From an uncultured Chloracidobacterium sp. (GTDB lineage Bacteria; Acidobacteriota; Blastocatellia; Pyrinomonadales; Pyrinomonadaceae), in the NCBI GenBank assembly GCA_936914845.1, contig CAKZGE010000004.1, positions 558,001 to 622,000 of the forward strand: a DNA stretch of 64,000 nt. Direction: 5' to 3'. A model generated the notes under the pieces. That model was not told the origin of the DNA, made no database searches, and was given only the letters and a program-made list of their open reading frames with translations. Shown piece after piece: positions 1-8,374 of this stretch (positions within the stretch are counted from its first letter, which is position 1; each line of letters begins with the position of its first letter). A program made the position numbers and the translations under genes.

Positions 1-939
1 GCAAAGATCCATGATCGCCTTTGAAAGGCCCAATTGTTCGGCCGTCAATATTTTGGTGGGAATGATGCGGAAAACGCCGCCCATTCCCTTGCGGTCCATA
101 AATACGTTACAGCGAAAACGGGCGAGCCCGGGTATCTCGTAAGCAAAATCCGTATCGTGGCGTTCGGCAAATTCTTCGCGATTGCGCTCCGGCATGATCG
201 ACATCAGAAGATCGCGGGAGGTTTCCGGCGTCAACATCGTCTCCATTGATTCAAGCGGAGATATTTTGCCGTCTTTTCTGACCAAAGGGGCCATGCTGAC
301 GGACATATGCAGATCCGAAGCACCGACATCGCTCATACGGCGAAAAAGGTCCTCCATCCGCTGGCGAAAGGAACCTGACCCTGCTGCGGAATAGGTTTCC
401 GTGACGGATACCTCAGGAATCGCTTCGACCACGGCTTCGACAAAAGCGACCGGTTCATAGGTGCTGTTGCCGGCCGATGGTGCAGAAAATGCGGGGACAT
501 CAACGGCATTTGCCGCAAAAACGTTTTCGATGGGGACGGAAGGTTCGGCGGCCGGTGTCGGAGTAGAAGCGATCTTTTCAAAAAATGACGGCGAATTTTG
601 GTCCGCAGCAGCAGCTTCCGAACCGGCCGTGCTGCGTACGGTTACCGGCCGAATCGTCACATTAAAACCGGCCGGCGATTTTTGGACCGTAAAGCTGAAA
701 TTGCCGAGATTATGGGGATGTACAAATTCGATCTCCGGCTGGTTCGGAAGGTCTTTTTTCAGCTCCGCAGGGATAAGCGGAAAGACCATCATGCCGATCT
801 GGGTGCCGAGAATCGGCGAACTTGAAAGTTCTGTATTGCCGCCGCTGCCGACGACATAGGGGTTTTTATTGGGTTCAAGCCGCAGTTCGAGCCCGGCGGA
901 AGAAAGAAGACTTTGGAGATATTCGTTTAATTTTTCCAT
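1..939 (-). CDS. pilT: PilT-like twitching motility ATPase, N-terminal part (cut by window edge)
   Basis: Open from an ATG at 937-939 to the window edge (313 codons seen). Residues about 190-313 match the N-terminal domain of PilT, the hexameric ATPase that retracts type IV pili: a GASDLHMSVS segment at 206-215 and the FAYEIPGLARFRCNVF region near 265-280 are family hallmarks. The Walker A and B motifs lie beyond the edge. Residues 1-103 form a separate N-terminal domain, followed by a Pro/Ala/Val-rich linker (about 104-190). Ordinary PilT begins close to the ASDLH segment, so this is an extension of about 190 residues. It could also be PilU or a PilB-like paralogue, but the visible part fits PilT best. 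Seen: sequence and domain order; inferred: function. Confidence 0.85.
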   Translation of the reverse strand, partial: MEKLNEYLQSLLSSAGLELRLEPNKNPYVVGSGGNTELSSSPILGTQIGMMVFPLIPAELKKDLPNQPEIEFVHPHNLGNFSFTVQKSPAGFNVTIRPVTVRSTAGSEAAAADQNSPSFFEKIASTPTPAAEPSVPIENVFAANAVDVPAFSAPSAGNSTYEPVAFVEAVVEAIPEVSVTETYSAAGSGSFRQRMEDLFRRMSDVGASDLHMSVSMAPLVRKDGKISPLESMETMLTPETSRDLLMSIMPERNREEFAERHDTDFAYEIPGLARFRCNVFMDRKGMGGVFRIIPTKILTAEQLGLSKAIMDLC

Positions 940-1081
940 GACAAAATGGTAACGGAACGGATGGAAGTGTTTTCCGGATGCGCAGCTTGTTGGCCGCTTA
1001 CTGAAGGCAGTGCGACTGCTCGCACTATTCAAAAGAGGATAACACGGCTAACAATGTTTGTCACTAAAAATTTTATTGCGA
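940..1081. other. Intergenic region between mutase 3' end and pilT 5' end
   Basis: No gene is supported here. A short hairpin (agtgcg/cgcact arms near 1009-1026) is present but has no T-run in either direction, so it is not a convincing terminator. The pilT promoter probably lies here, but no good hexamer pair was recognised. Confidence 0.4.
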
Positions 1082-2680
1082 TCAGATCATCACCGCTTCC
1101 CGGTATTCGCCCCAAACCGAACGCAGCTTATGGCTGATCTCGCCGACGGTGACATAATTTTCCACACAATCGAGTATCAGCGGGAGCAGGTTTTGTGTCG
1201 TCGAAGCAGCATCGCCTAACTTTTGCAGGGCATTTTCGGCGGCGGCGGCGTCGCGTCTCGCCCGCATCGCCTGCAGGCGCTCGGCTTGTTCCTGTTCGAT
1301 CTTCGGGTCAACGGTCAAGATCGGTATCGGTTCTTCGACCTGAGAGCGAAAGCGGTTGACCCCGACGACAACGGCGTCCTCAGATTCGACGGCCAATTGA
1401 TAATCGTAGGCGGCCTGTTGGATCTCTTTTTGAACGTAGCCGACATCGATGGCCCGCAGCATCCCGCCCATGGCATCGATCTTAGCGATATATTCGGCGG
1501 CCAGATCTTCAAGCTGCGATGTCAATTCTTCGATAGCATAGCTGCCGGCGAAGGGATCGACGGTATCGGCAACGCCCGATTCGTAGGCGATGACCTGTTG
1601 GGTGCGAAGAGCGAGCCGGGCCGCCGATTCGGTGGGAAGGGAAAGAGCCTCGTCCATTGAATTGGTGTGAAGACTCTGTGTTCCGCCAAGCACCGCGGCC
1701 AAGGCCTGAATGGTGGTGCGGACCACATTCACGTCGGGTTGCTGGGCCGTAAGCGTAGAACCGGCCGTTTGGGTATGAAAACGCAAGGTAAGCGAACGCT
1801 TGTCCTTTGCTTTGAAGCGGTCGCGCATGATCTTTGCCCACAGTCGGCGTGCCGCTCGGAATTTGGCTATCTCTTCCAAGAGGTTGTTGTGAGAATTGAA
1901 AAAGAACGACAGCCGCGGAGCAAAACTATCAACATCAAGGCCCGCACCGACAGCGGCCTCGACATAACAGATCGCATCAGCAAGCGTAAAAGCGACCTCT
2001 TGAGCGGCCGTAGAACCGGCTTCGCGAATGTGGTAGCCGGAAATGGAGATCGTATTCCAATTTGGAACATCGGTAGAACAGAACGCAAAGGTATCGGTGA
2101 TCAGGCGAAGGCTCGGCGCCGGCGGATAGATATATGTCCCGCGGGCGATATATTCCTTGAGGATGTCGTTTTGGATAGTTCCGCTGACCTTTTCGAAAGA
2201 AACGCCTTGCCGCCGGGCAACCGCCAGATAAAGGCAAAGCAGTGTCGAAGCGGTCGCATTGATCGTCATCGAGGTCGATACCTGGTCAAGCGGAATGCCG
2301 TCCAGGAGGGTAAGCATATCTTCGATGCTGTCGATCGCGACACCGACCTTGCCGACCTCGCCAATTGCCAAAGGATCGTCCGAATCAAGGCCGATCTGCG
2401 TTGGCAGGTCAAAGGCAACGCTCAATCCGGTGGTGCCTTGCGAGAGCAGGTATTTATAGCGCTCGTTAGATTCGCGGGCGGTCGCAAATCCGGCGTATTG
2501 CCGCATTGTCCACAACCGTCCGCGGTACATATTGCGACGAACCCCGCGGGTAAAGGGAAAATCGCCGGGTTCGCCCAGATCATTTGTGTAATCTATCGCC
2601 CGGGTATTGTCCGGTGAATAGTCGTTTGGGAGTTCGATGCCGGAAGAAGTAGTAAAACGGTCGCGTCTTTCGCCTGCCAT
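1082..2680 (-). CDS. Methylmalonyl-CoA mutase, large (catalytic) subunit, split type
   Basis: 532 residues. Interconverts (R)-methylmalonyl-CoA and succinyl-CoA using adenosylcobalamin, the last step of propionyl-CoA assimilation. The N-terminal substrate region (FPFTRGVRRNMYRGRLWTMR, residues 41-60) and the barrel motif SISGYHIREAGS (212-223, with the conserved His217) are clear. There is no C-terminal B12-binding domain (no DxHxxG motif), so a separate small subunit must be encoded elsewhere, as in archaeal and many acidobacterial mutases. Isobutyryl-CoA or ethylmalonyl-CoA mutase specificity cannot be excluded. The ATG at 2680 fits the family N-terminus. The epimerase and MeaB partners are at 15.7-17.0 kb and a cobalamin adenosyltransferase at 46.6 kb. 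Confidence 0.93.
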   Translation of the reverse strand: MAGERRDRFTTSSGIELPNDYSPDNTRAIDYTNDLGEPGDFPFTRGVRRNMYRGRLWTMRQYAGFATARESNERYKYLLSQGTTGLSVAFDLPTQIGLDSDDPLAIGEVGKVGVAIDSIEDMLTLLDGIPLDQVSTSMTINATASTLLCLYLAVARRQGVSFEKVSGTIQNDILKEYIARGTYIYPPAPSLRLITDTFAFCSTDVPNWNTISISGYHIREAGSTAAQEVAFTLADAICYVEAAVGAGLDVDSFAPRLSFFFNSHNNLLEEIAKFRAARRLWAKIMRDRFKAKDKRSLTLRFHTQTAGSTLTAQQPDVNVVRTTIQALAAVLGGTQSLHTNSMDEALSLPTESAARLALRTQQVIAYESGVADTVDPFAGSYAIEELTSQLEDLAAEYIAKIDAMGGMLRAIDVGYVQKEIQQAAYDYQLAVESEDAVVVGVNRFRSQVEEPIPILTVDPKIEQEQAERLQAMRARRDAAAAENALQKLGDAASTTQNLLPLILDCVENYVTVGEISHKLRSVWGEYREAVMI

Positions 2681-2760
2681 AGTGAAGATAGATTATCATA
2701 AGATAAATGTAATTTTGACCGCCGCGGAGGCTTTGCCGCGATGTCGGTCTTCCAAACGTG

Positions 2761-3468
2761 ATGGACCCGGCCGAAATGAACACAACCGAAGAAGCTCCGC
2801 TGAATTATTTTAATTATTTTACGGAGATCGAAGAAACATTTGTCCGCCGCCGCGGAAAGAATCTTTTGCTCAGTCCGCTTGATTGGGCGATGATCGAATC
2901 GTGGCAGGAACGAGGCATTCCGCTGCATATTGTGATCAGGGCGGTGGAGAATGTTTTTGATGTTTTTGATCGCAACCCGCGTCCGCGAACGATCAAAGGG
3001 TTGATGTACTGCCGGGAAGAGGTCGAGGCACAGTACACCGAGTGGCTGAAAATGAGAGCCGGTAAGGAAGTGGACGAAAAGCCTGCCGAAGACGGCCTTT
3101 CGACCGAGGCGATCGCGGAACACATAAATTCTGCGATCGCTTTGCTGGGGCAAAAGCAGACGCGCGAGATGCGTGAATTTTACGACCGGGCGGCTGTCCG
3201 GTTGAAAGAATTGCTCAATTCGCTCAATCAGGACCTGGCCATCATCGACAATTCTCTGTTGGACATAGAAAAATTTTTAGATCAGGCATTGCTGACCAAT
3301 TACGATCGCGAGCATCTAAGCATTATAGAAGCCGAATTGGCGGGTCAATTGGCCGGTTACCGAAGCGGCATGGAAGAAGAGGCCTATCGTTCGACATTTG
3401 AAATAATGCTTTTAAAAAGACTCCGCGAAAATGAAGATCTTCCGCGGTTAGGATTGTTCAATCTATGA
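2761..3468 (+). CDS. Conserved hypothetical protein
   Basis: About 236 residues, soluble, charged, with no signal peptide or membrane segment. I do not recognise a characterised family. Residues about 12-70 hold a compact segment (FNYFTEIEETFVRRRGK, then LLSPLDWAMIESWQERGIP), and the C-terminal half is rich in Glu/Leu and probably helical, with coiled-coil character. A GTG at 2758 directly before the ATG is an alternative start, and another ATG follows at 2776; no clear Shine-Dalgarno decides. Its stop overlaps the start of the next exported protein by four bases (ATGA), which suggests translational coupling. It is divergent from the mutase gene across 77-80 bases. Confidence 0.75.
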   Translation: MDPAEMNTTEEAPLNYFNYFTEIEETFVRRRGKNLLLSPLDWAMIESWQERGIPLHIVIRAVENVFDVFDRNPRPRTIKGLMYCREEVEAQYTEWLKMRAGKEVDEKPAEDGLSTEAIAEHINSAIALLGQKQTREMREFYDRAAVRLKELLNSLNQDLAIIDNSLLDIEKFLDQALLTNYDREHLSIIEAELAGQLAGYRSGMEEEAYRSTFEIMLLKRLRENEDLPRLGLFNL

Positions 3469-4169
3469 GAAATTTAATTGCCGTCGCCATCGCCGCTGCT
3501 GTGTTAGCCGGGCCGGCCGCCGCACAAAAGGCGGTTCGCCGAACGGCCTCAAAAAGATCGTTGCCTCCTGTTTCCGCCAAGGCTGTGCCGGCTGTACCGG
3601 CGGTAGATCAGGGGATCATCTCCGGCCGCACGTATCGCAACGATCAATTCAAATTTGAGTTGACGTTTCCTGATACGTGGTTGATACCGGATAAGGATTT
3701 CGAATCTTACATGAAGGCCCAAGGGTTTGATATCAGCCTGAAGGCTCCGAACTCTCTGCCGGCGGGTGAACGCTTGAAAATGAACCGGGCACTGCAGAAT
3801 GTAACGGTGCTGGTAACTGCTTACCGATCGATGCCGGGCTTTGCCGACAATGCGATCGTTCGCATTTCGGCGGAGGATCTAAAGGCTAACCCGCAGATCA
3901 AAGACGCCGTCGATTATGTTGACGCAGTTCGCAGTTCATATAATTCAATGAAGTTGCCGGCGGATTTTAAATTTTCGGAAACGCAGGCGGAATTGCTCGG
4001 CATCAAGCAATTCGCTTACATTGATACAGAGAGCAAAGAGGGCAAAAAGCGAATGTATGCCGCCGTAAAGGACGGATACGCTCTGCTTTTCACCATCAGC
4101 TATTTTAAAGAGCAAGACCTGGAAACCTTTCGGGCCGTGCTCGGCTCAGGAGATTTTTTTCTCAAATAA
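3465..4169 (+). CDS. Exported protein of unknown function
   Basis: 234 residues. A Sec signal peptide is evident (MRNL start, hydrophobic stretch, cleavage probably after AAA near residue 20), followed by a Lys/Arg/Pro/Ala-rich linker to about residue 45. The mature part contains a YRNDQFKFELTFPDTW segment (about 58-73), the type of sequence found in small lipoprotein-like beta proteins that handle hydrophobic cargo, but I cannot assign a family. It starts within the stop codon of the upstream gene and is followed three bases later by rlmD, so the three genes are probably co-transcribed. Confidence 0.75.
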   Translation: MRNLIAVAIAAAVLAGPAAAQKAVRRTASKRSLPPVSAKAVPAVPAVDQGIISGRTYRNDQFKFELTFPDTWLIPDKDFESYMKAQGFDISLKAPNSLPAGERLKMNRALQNVTVLVTAYRSMPGFADNAIVRISAEDLKANPQIKDAVDYVDAVRSSYNSMKLPADFKFSETQAELLGIKQFAYIDTESKEGKKRMYAAVKDGYALLFTISYFKEQDLETFRAVLGSGDFFLK

Positions 4170-4172
4170 AAC

Positions 4173-5372
4173 TTGAATACTAAATATAAGACGGGCGATC
4201 TGATCGACGTCGAGATAAAAAAGATCGTCCCAAAGGGATCAGGATTGGCATTTGCCGAAGGGTTGACCGTTTTTACGCCGCTGACGGTGGCAGGAGACGA
4301 GGTTCGAGTGCGGCTCAGCCAGGTCAAAGGCAAAACTGCGTTTGCTGAGGTCGAAAAGATATTGCGGCCGGCGGCAGACCGGATCGATCCGCCATGTAAA
4401 TATTTTGGCCGCTGCGGCGGTTGTGATATGCAGCAGATGAACTATTCTGCTCAGAGGGCGGCGAAAGCGGGCATGGTCGAAGATTCTCTGAAGCGGATCG
4501 GACGAATCCAGCTGCAACAGCCGATCGAGGTAGCGGCCAGCCCGGCGGAATTCGGCTATCGTTCGCGGGCACAATGGCAGATCGACGCCAAGCGGCAACA
4601 GATCGGCTATTTCCGCCGCCATTCGCATGACGTGATAGACATCGAACACTGTCCGGTGCTGGTCCCGGAACTTGACGAAAAATTGAAAGAGCTTCGCCGC
4701 GGATCGAATTGGGGCGAATTCTGGGATGGGAAAGGCCGCATCGAGGCCGCAGCCGCGGGCGGGGAGGTGTCGCTATATTCGCCGGAACTGATCGAACCGA
4801 CCGCCGAGCTTGTCTGCCAAGCGGCAGGCGTCGATTTCCGTTATTCGGCACGTAGTTTTTTTCAAGGAAACCAATTCTTGCTCGAACCTCTCATTGAAGC
4901 GGCCGTCGGCGGGCTGGAAGGAGAGATGGCCCTCGACCTATATTGCGGCGTTGGGCTGTTTTCGCTGCCTTTGGCTAAGACCGGCCGGGCAGTTCACGGT
5001 ATTGAGGCCAACGAAGAGGCGATCGAACTTGCCCGAGGAAATGCCGCATCGAACGCTTTGCCCAATGCCGAATTCTCAACCGCGGGCGTTGGCGATTTTC
5101 TGGCGGAATATGACGGCCCGGCAGATGCAATTGTGCTTGATCCGCCGCGCTCCGGTACGGAAGAAGGCGTTATTGAACGCATCATCGATATTGCTCCGGC
5201 GGCCATTTCATATGTTTCATGCGACCCGGCGATACTTGCCCGCGACCTGCGTAAACTTTTAGACGGCGGTTACGCGATCGAATTCATCAAAGGCTTTGAC
5301 CTGTTTCCGCAAACGCACCATGTTGAGGCGGTCGTCCGGCTGCGGCGTATCGAAAACGGCAAAAGAACTTGA
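4173..5372 (+). CDS. rlmD: 23S rRNA (uracil-5-)-methyltransferase, RlmD/RumA type
   Basis: 399 residues. SAM-dependent methylation of uridine C5 in RNA, most likely U1939 of 23S rRNA. A TRAM domain (residues 5-60) is followed by the iron-sulfur cluster cysteines Cys75, Cys81, Cys84 and Cys160, the SAM-binding motif DLYCGVGLFSLP (255-266), the DPPR motif (323-326), the catalytic nucleophile Cys350 in SYVSCDP and the general base Glu385. All expected residues are present. The start is a TTG three bases after the previous stop, in the same frame; an AGGAG-like site lies about 20 bases upstream inside the previous gene, suggesting coupled re-initiation. RlmCD or TrmA-like RNA specificity is possible. 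Confidence 0.93.
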   Translation: MNTKYKTGDLIDVEIKKIVPKGSGLAFAEGLTVFTPLTVAGDEVRVRLSQVKGKTAFAEVEKILRPAADRIDPPCKYFGRCGGCDMQQMNYSAQRAAKAGMVEDSLKRIGRIQLQQPIEVAASPAEFGYRSRAQWQIDAKRQQIGYFRRHSHDVIDIEHCPVLVPELDEKLKELRRGSNWGEFWDGKGRIEAAAAGGEVSLYSPELIEPTAELVCQAAGVDFRYSARSFFQGNQFLLEPLIEAAVGGLEGEMALDLYCGVGLFSLPLAKTGRAVHGIEANEEAIELARGNAASNALPNAEFSTAGVGDFLAEYDGPADAIVLDPPRSGTEEGVIERIIDIAPAAISYVSCDPAILARDLRKLLDGGYAIEFIKGFDLFPQTHHVEAVVRLRRIENGKRT

Positions 5373-5436
5373 ACACTGCGGCGAGCGAAAACGTTCAACT
5401 ATTTACAAGCAAAGTTTGGTAAATTAAAAAGATATT

Positions 5437-6420
5437 ATGGCAAATAAAAAAGATGCTGGCGGCGAGGGAGCAATGACCAAAAGCTTTTCGGTCCGCTGCC
5501 GTTTTTGCGGACAAAAGAACGCGGTCAAAGAAGGCTATAAGAATGGTTCGGCAAACTGTGGTAAATGCAAACTGCCGCTTTCAAACGAACCGCACAAAAA
5601 ATTTGCGGACCTAAGCAAGCATGACTACGTGCACCCGTTGGACAGCAAAGCACTGGCTGCTCTAAAAGCGGTGCCGGGCATCGACAGCGCATTGAAAAAG
5701 CTGCTTGAGGTTACCGGCGAATCGGCTATTCGGGTAATGTTCACGGCGTCTTCCGTTAAGGTGACACCCAAGCAATGTCCGGACCTCTACGCCAAACTGC
5801 AGATCGCCTGCACAACGCTCGGCGTCGATATGCCGGAGATGTTCGTTCAGCAAAATCCGATCGTCAATGCTTTTACATATGGTTCGGAACGCCATGTTAT
5901 CGTACTGCATTCCGGCTTGCTCGAACGGCTCAGCGAAGAAGAAACATTGGCGGTTATCGCGCACGAGGTCGGCCACATACACGCCCAGCATGTGCTTTAT
6001 TTAACTGCCGCAAGATTGATGGAAGCTTTGGCAAATGCTTCGCTGGCACGGCTGGTGCCGGGTTCTGATGTTATCAAATTTCTCATTTCGGCCGGCATCA
6101 ACAGTTCGCTTTTGGCCTGGGCACGGCGTGCCGAGCTTTCGTGCGACCGCGCGGCTTTGCTGGTCGTGCAGGATCCGCACGTTATCGGCCGGGTGATGAT
6201 GAAGCTGGCCGGCGGAACTTTCGCTTCAAAGGTGGATTACGACCTTTTTCTGGAACAGGGTCGTGAATTTCAGAAAAATTACGAAGAAAAGAGCCTTGAT
6301 AAATTTTGGGCGACGATCATCAACGCCGGACAGACGCATCCATTCCCGGTCTGGCGTGTGGCGGAGATCCTGCAGTGGGTTGACAGCGGCGACTACGACA
6401 AATTGATGCAGAAGAAATAG
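5437..6420 (+). CDS. M48-family zinc metalloprotease with N-terminal zinc ribbon
   Basis: 327 residues. The catalytic zinc site HEVGH is at 176-180 and the third ligand is probably Glu233 in AELSCDR, as in M48 (HtpX/Oma1-like) peptidases. A four-cysteine zinc ribbon occupies residues 21-44 (Cys21, Cys24, Cys41, Cys44). Unlike HtpX there are no obvious transmembrane helices, though 205-230 is moderately hydrophobic. The substrate is unknown; the zinc ribbon suggests protein or nucleic-acid contacts. The ATG is preceded only by an A-rich weak ribosome site. It lies 7 bases before cutA, in the same direction. Confidence 0.88.
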   Translation: MANKKDAGGEGAMTKSFSVRCRFCGQKNAVKEGYKNGSANCGKCKLPLSNEPHKKFADLSKHDYVHPLDSKALAALKAVPGIDSALKKLLEVTGESAIRVMFTASSVKVTPKQCPDLYAKLQIACTTLGVDMPEMFVQQNPIVNAFTYGSERHVIVLHSGLLERLSEEETLAVIAHEVGHIHAQHVLYLTAARLMEALANASLARLVPGSDVIKFLISAGINSSLLAWARRAELSCDRAALLVVQDPHVIGRVMMKLAGGTFASKVDYDLFLEQGREFQKNYEEKSLDKFWATIINAGQTHPFPVWRVAEILQWVDSGDYDKLMQKK

Positions 6421-6427
6421 ACCGCCG

Positions 6428-6739
6428 ATGAAACTTATTATGACAACCTGTGCGGAAAAGGGCGATGCGGAAACGCTTGCCCGAAAGTTGGTGGAAGGGC
6501 GTCTTGCTGCGTGTGTGCAGATCCTTTCGCCGATGACCTCGGTCTATCATTGGGGGGGCACGATCGCGGTTGAACAGGAATATTTGATGTTCATAAAGAC
6601 CACCGACGAGCGATACGCCGAGGTTGAAGGTTTCCTTCTCAAAGAACATCCCTACGAAACGCCGGAAATAGCTGCTTTTGATGCCGACCGCGTTGCGGCC
6701 GGCTATAACGCATGGCTCAATGAGACGGTTTCCCGCTGA
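6428..6739 (+). CDS. cutA: CutA-like divalent cation tolerance protein
   Basis: 103 residues, the full family length. CutA1 proteins are small cytosolic ferredoxin-like trimers linked to copper and other metal tolerance; their precise role is unresolved. The TTCAEKGDAETLARKLVEGR N-terminus, LAACVQI strand, SVYHWGG turn and HPYETPEI motif are all typical. The stop codon (6737-6739) touches the stop codon of the convergent LOG-family gene with no bases between them, so transcription of the two ends must overlap or be separated by factor-dependent termination. Confidence 0.95.
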   Translation: MKLIMTTCAEKGDAETLARKLVEGRLAACVQILSPMTSVYHWGGTIAVEQEYLMFIKTTDERYAEVEGFLLKEHPYETPEIAAFDADRVAAGYNAWLNETVSR

Positions 6740-7540
6740 TCAATCGCAGTTCGTACAGGTTTTGATGATGAAATCGACGGCGTCTTTCGGCGAATCCGTC
6801 AAATGCATCAGAGCAAGGTCCGGCGGCGATATATACTTTTCGTTCAGCATTACGGAGGTTATCCATTGCAGCAGCCCGCGCCAATATTGCGAACCGAAAA
6901 GAACGACCGGGAAATTGCGTATCTTTCTGGTCTGGATCAGTGTCAAAGCCTCGAAAAGCTCGTCCATCGTCCCAAAACCGCCGGGAAAAATGACATAGGC
7001 ATTGCTGTATTTGACGAACATTGTCTTGCGGACCATGAAATATTTGAAGGTCAGCGATTTCGTCTGATAAGGATTCGGCATTTGTTCGAAAGGCAATTCA
7101 ATATTACAGCCAACGGAAACCTTGCCGGCTTCGTAGGCTCCGCGGTTGGCCGCTTCCATAATGCCGGGGCCGCCGCCTGTGATGATCTCGAAATTTGCCT
7201 CGGCCAGCAGCCGGGCAAGCTCTTGTGCTGCGCCGTACATCGGGTCGTCTTCCGGTGTGCGGGCTGAGCCGAAGATCGAGACGCCGCGGGTGATCGAAGC
7301 CAGCGAATCAAAACCGCCGACGAATTCGCTCATAATGCGAAAAACGCGCCACGAATCAGATGTCCGGTATGAATCGTCCGGTTCGGGGGAACGCAGCAGG
7401 ATCTCATCGTCGGTCAACTGCCAATAATCAGAGGCCGATTCGATGTTTTTTGCTTCGGCGACGGTTTTTGGTTCTTTGGGATGTTTGCGTTGAGCAGCCG
7501 GAGCTTTTTTGCCCGGTTTAATGTTCTTTTTTTCCAACAT
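6740..7540 (-). CDS. LOG-family (TIGR00730) nucleotide 5'-monophosphate phosphoribohydrolase-like protein
   Basis: 266 residues. Rossmann-fold LOG/lysine-decarboxylase-like family; characterised members cleave the N-glycosidic bond of cytokinin riboside or purine nucleoside monophosphates. The GGGPGIMEA motif is at 122-130 and the PGGFGTMDE signature at 186-194, both intact. The first 60 residues are a Lys/Pro/Ala-rich, probably disordered extension. Last gene of a - strand operon with a PfkB kinase, a membrane protein and fabI (64-base gap after fabI). Lysine decarboxylase activity, sometimes annotated for this family, is unlikely. Confidence 0.9.
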   Translation of the reverse strand: MLEKKNIKPGKKAPAAQRKHPKEPKTVAEAKNIESASDYWQLTDDEILLRSPEPDDSYRTSDSWRVFRIMSEFVGGFDSLASITRGVSIFGSARTPEDDPMYGAAQELARLLAEANFEIITGGGPGIMEAANRGAYEAGKVSVGCNIELPFEQMPNPYQTKSLTFKYFMVRKTMFVKYSNAYVIFPGGFGTMDELFEALTLIQTRKIRNFPVVLFGSQYWRGLLQWITSVMLNEKYISPPDLALMHLTDSPKDAVDFIIKTCTNCD

Positions 7541-7604
7541 AGAATAATAATGCCGGTCGCAATGCCGGCATGTCCAAGATCGATAATGTCGGGCAGCCGT
7601 TGTT

Positions 7605-8369
7605 CTACATGCCCATTATATTGTAGCCGCAATCTACATAGATGGTTTCGCCGGTGATGCCGGATGAAAGGTCGCTTGCCAAGAACAAAGCGGTGTTCCC
7701 GACCTCTGCTGCGGTAACATTACGTTTGAGCGGCGACCGTTCGCCGACATAACCAAGCAGAGAACCCATATTTTTGACGCCGCGGGCCGAAAGTGTATTG
7801 ATCGGGCCGGCGCTGATGGCATTGACGCGAATATTCCGCTTGCCAAGATCGGCCGCGAGATAACGCGTCGAAGCTTCTAATGCTGCTTTTGCCACGCCCA
7901 TTACATTGTAGTTCATAACCACTTTTTCTGCCCCGTAATAGGTCATCGTGATAATGCTTCCGCCATCTGTCATCAACGGCATCGCCGCTAAGGCGACCTG
8001 GGTCAGCGAATAGGTACTGATCTCAAGAGCGGTCGCGAATTCATCACGCGTCGTGGTCAGAAATTCGCCCTCCAAAGCTTCTTTCGGAGCAAAAGCAATA
8101 GAATGGACCACAAAATCAAGGCGTCCGTATCTTTGCTTAACGGCGGCAAAGGCAGCATCAACGCTGGCCTGATCGGTAACGTCACACGGCACAACCAGCG
8201 AATCGTCGAGTTCGCCGGCGAGTTTTTCGACATTTTCCTTCAGCCGTTCGCCTTGATAAGTAAATGCCATTTTCGCACCATTTGCGGCAGCGGCAGAAGC
8301 ACAAGCCCAAGCGATCGAACGCTTGTTCGCAACGCCGAAAATCATTCCGATCTTTTCATCAAGCAGCAT
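7605..8369 (-). CDS. fabI: Enoyl-[acyl-carrier-protein] reductase (NADH), FabI
   Basis: 254 residues, the usual FabI length. Reduces trans-2-enoyl-ACP in each round of type II fatty-acid elongation. The nucleotide-binding GVANKRSIAW segment is at 12-21, and the catalytic Tyr144, Tyr154 and Lys161 occur at the same spacing as in E. coli FabI (146/156/163). It lies 5 bases after the preceding membrane-protein gene, so they are co-transcribed. The rest of the fatty-acid elongation genes in this window are at 51.3-55 kb. The enzyme class is the target of triclosan; no resistance change can be judged from this alone. Confidence 0.95.
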   Translation of the reverse strand: MLLDEKIGMIFGVANKRSIAWACASAAAANGAKMAFTYQGERLKENVEKLAGELDDSLVVPCDVTDQASVDAAFAAVKQRYGRLDFVVHSIAFAPKEALEGEFLTTTRDEFATALEISTYSLTQVALAAMPLMTDGGSIITMTYYGAEKVVMNYNVMGVAKAALEASTRYLAADLGKRNIRVNAISAGPINTLSARGVKNMGSLLGYVGERSPLKRNVTAAEVGNTALFLASDLSSGITGETIYVDCGYNIMGM

Positions 8370-8374
8370 AATTT

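Noticed and set aside
1009..1026. Terminator for the mutase gene
   Set aside because: Six-base stem without a following T-run on the - strand, and 55 bases or more from the stop.
1667..2617. Long + strand open frame of 316 codons opposite the mutase gene
   Set aside because: It is a mirror of the mutase coding strand, has no recognisable domains, and the mutase on the - strand is unmistakable.
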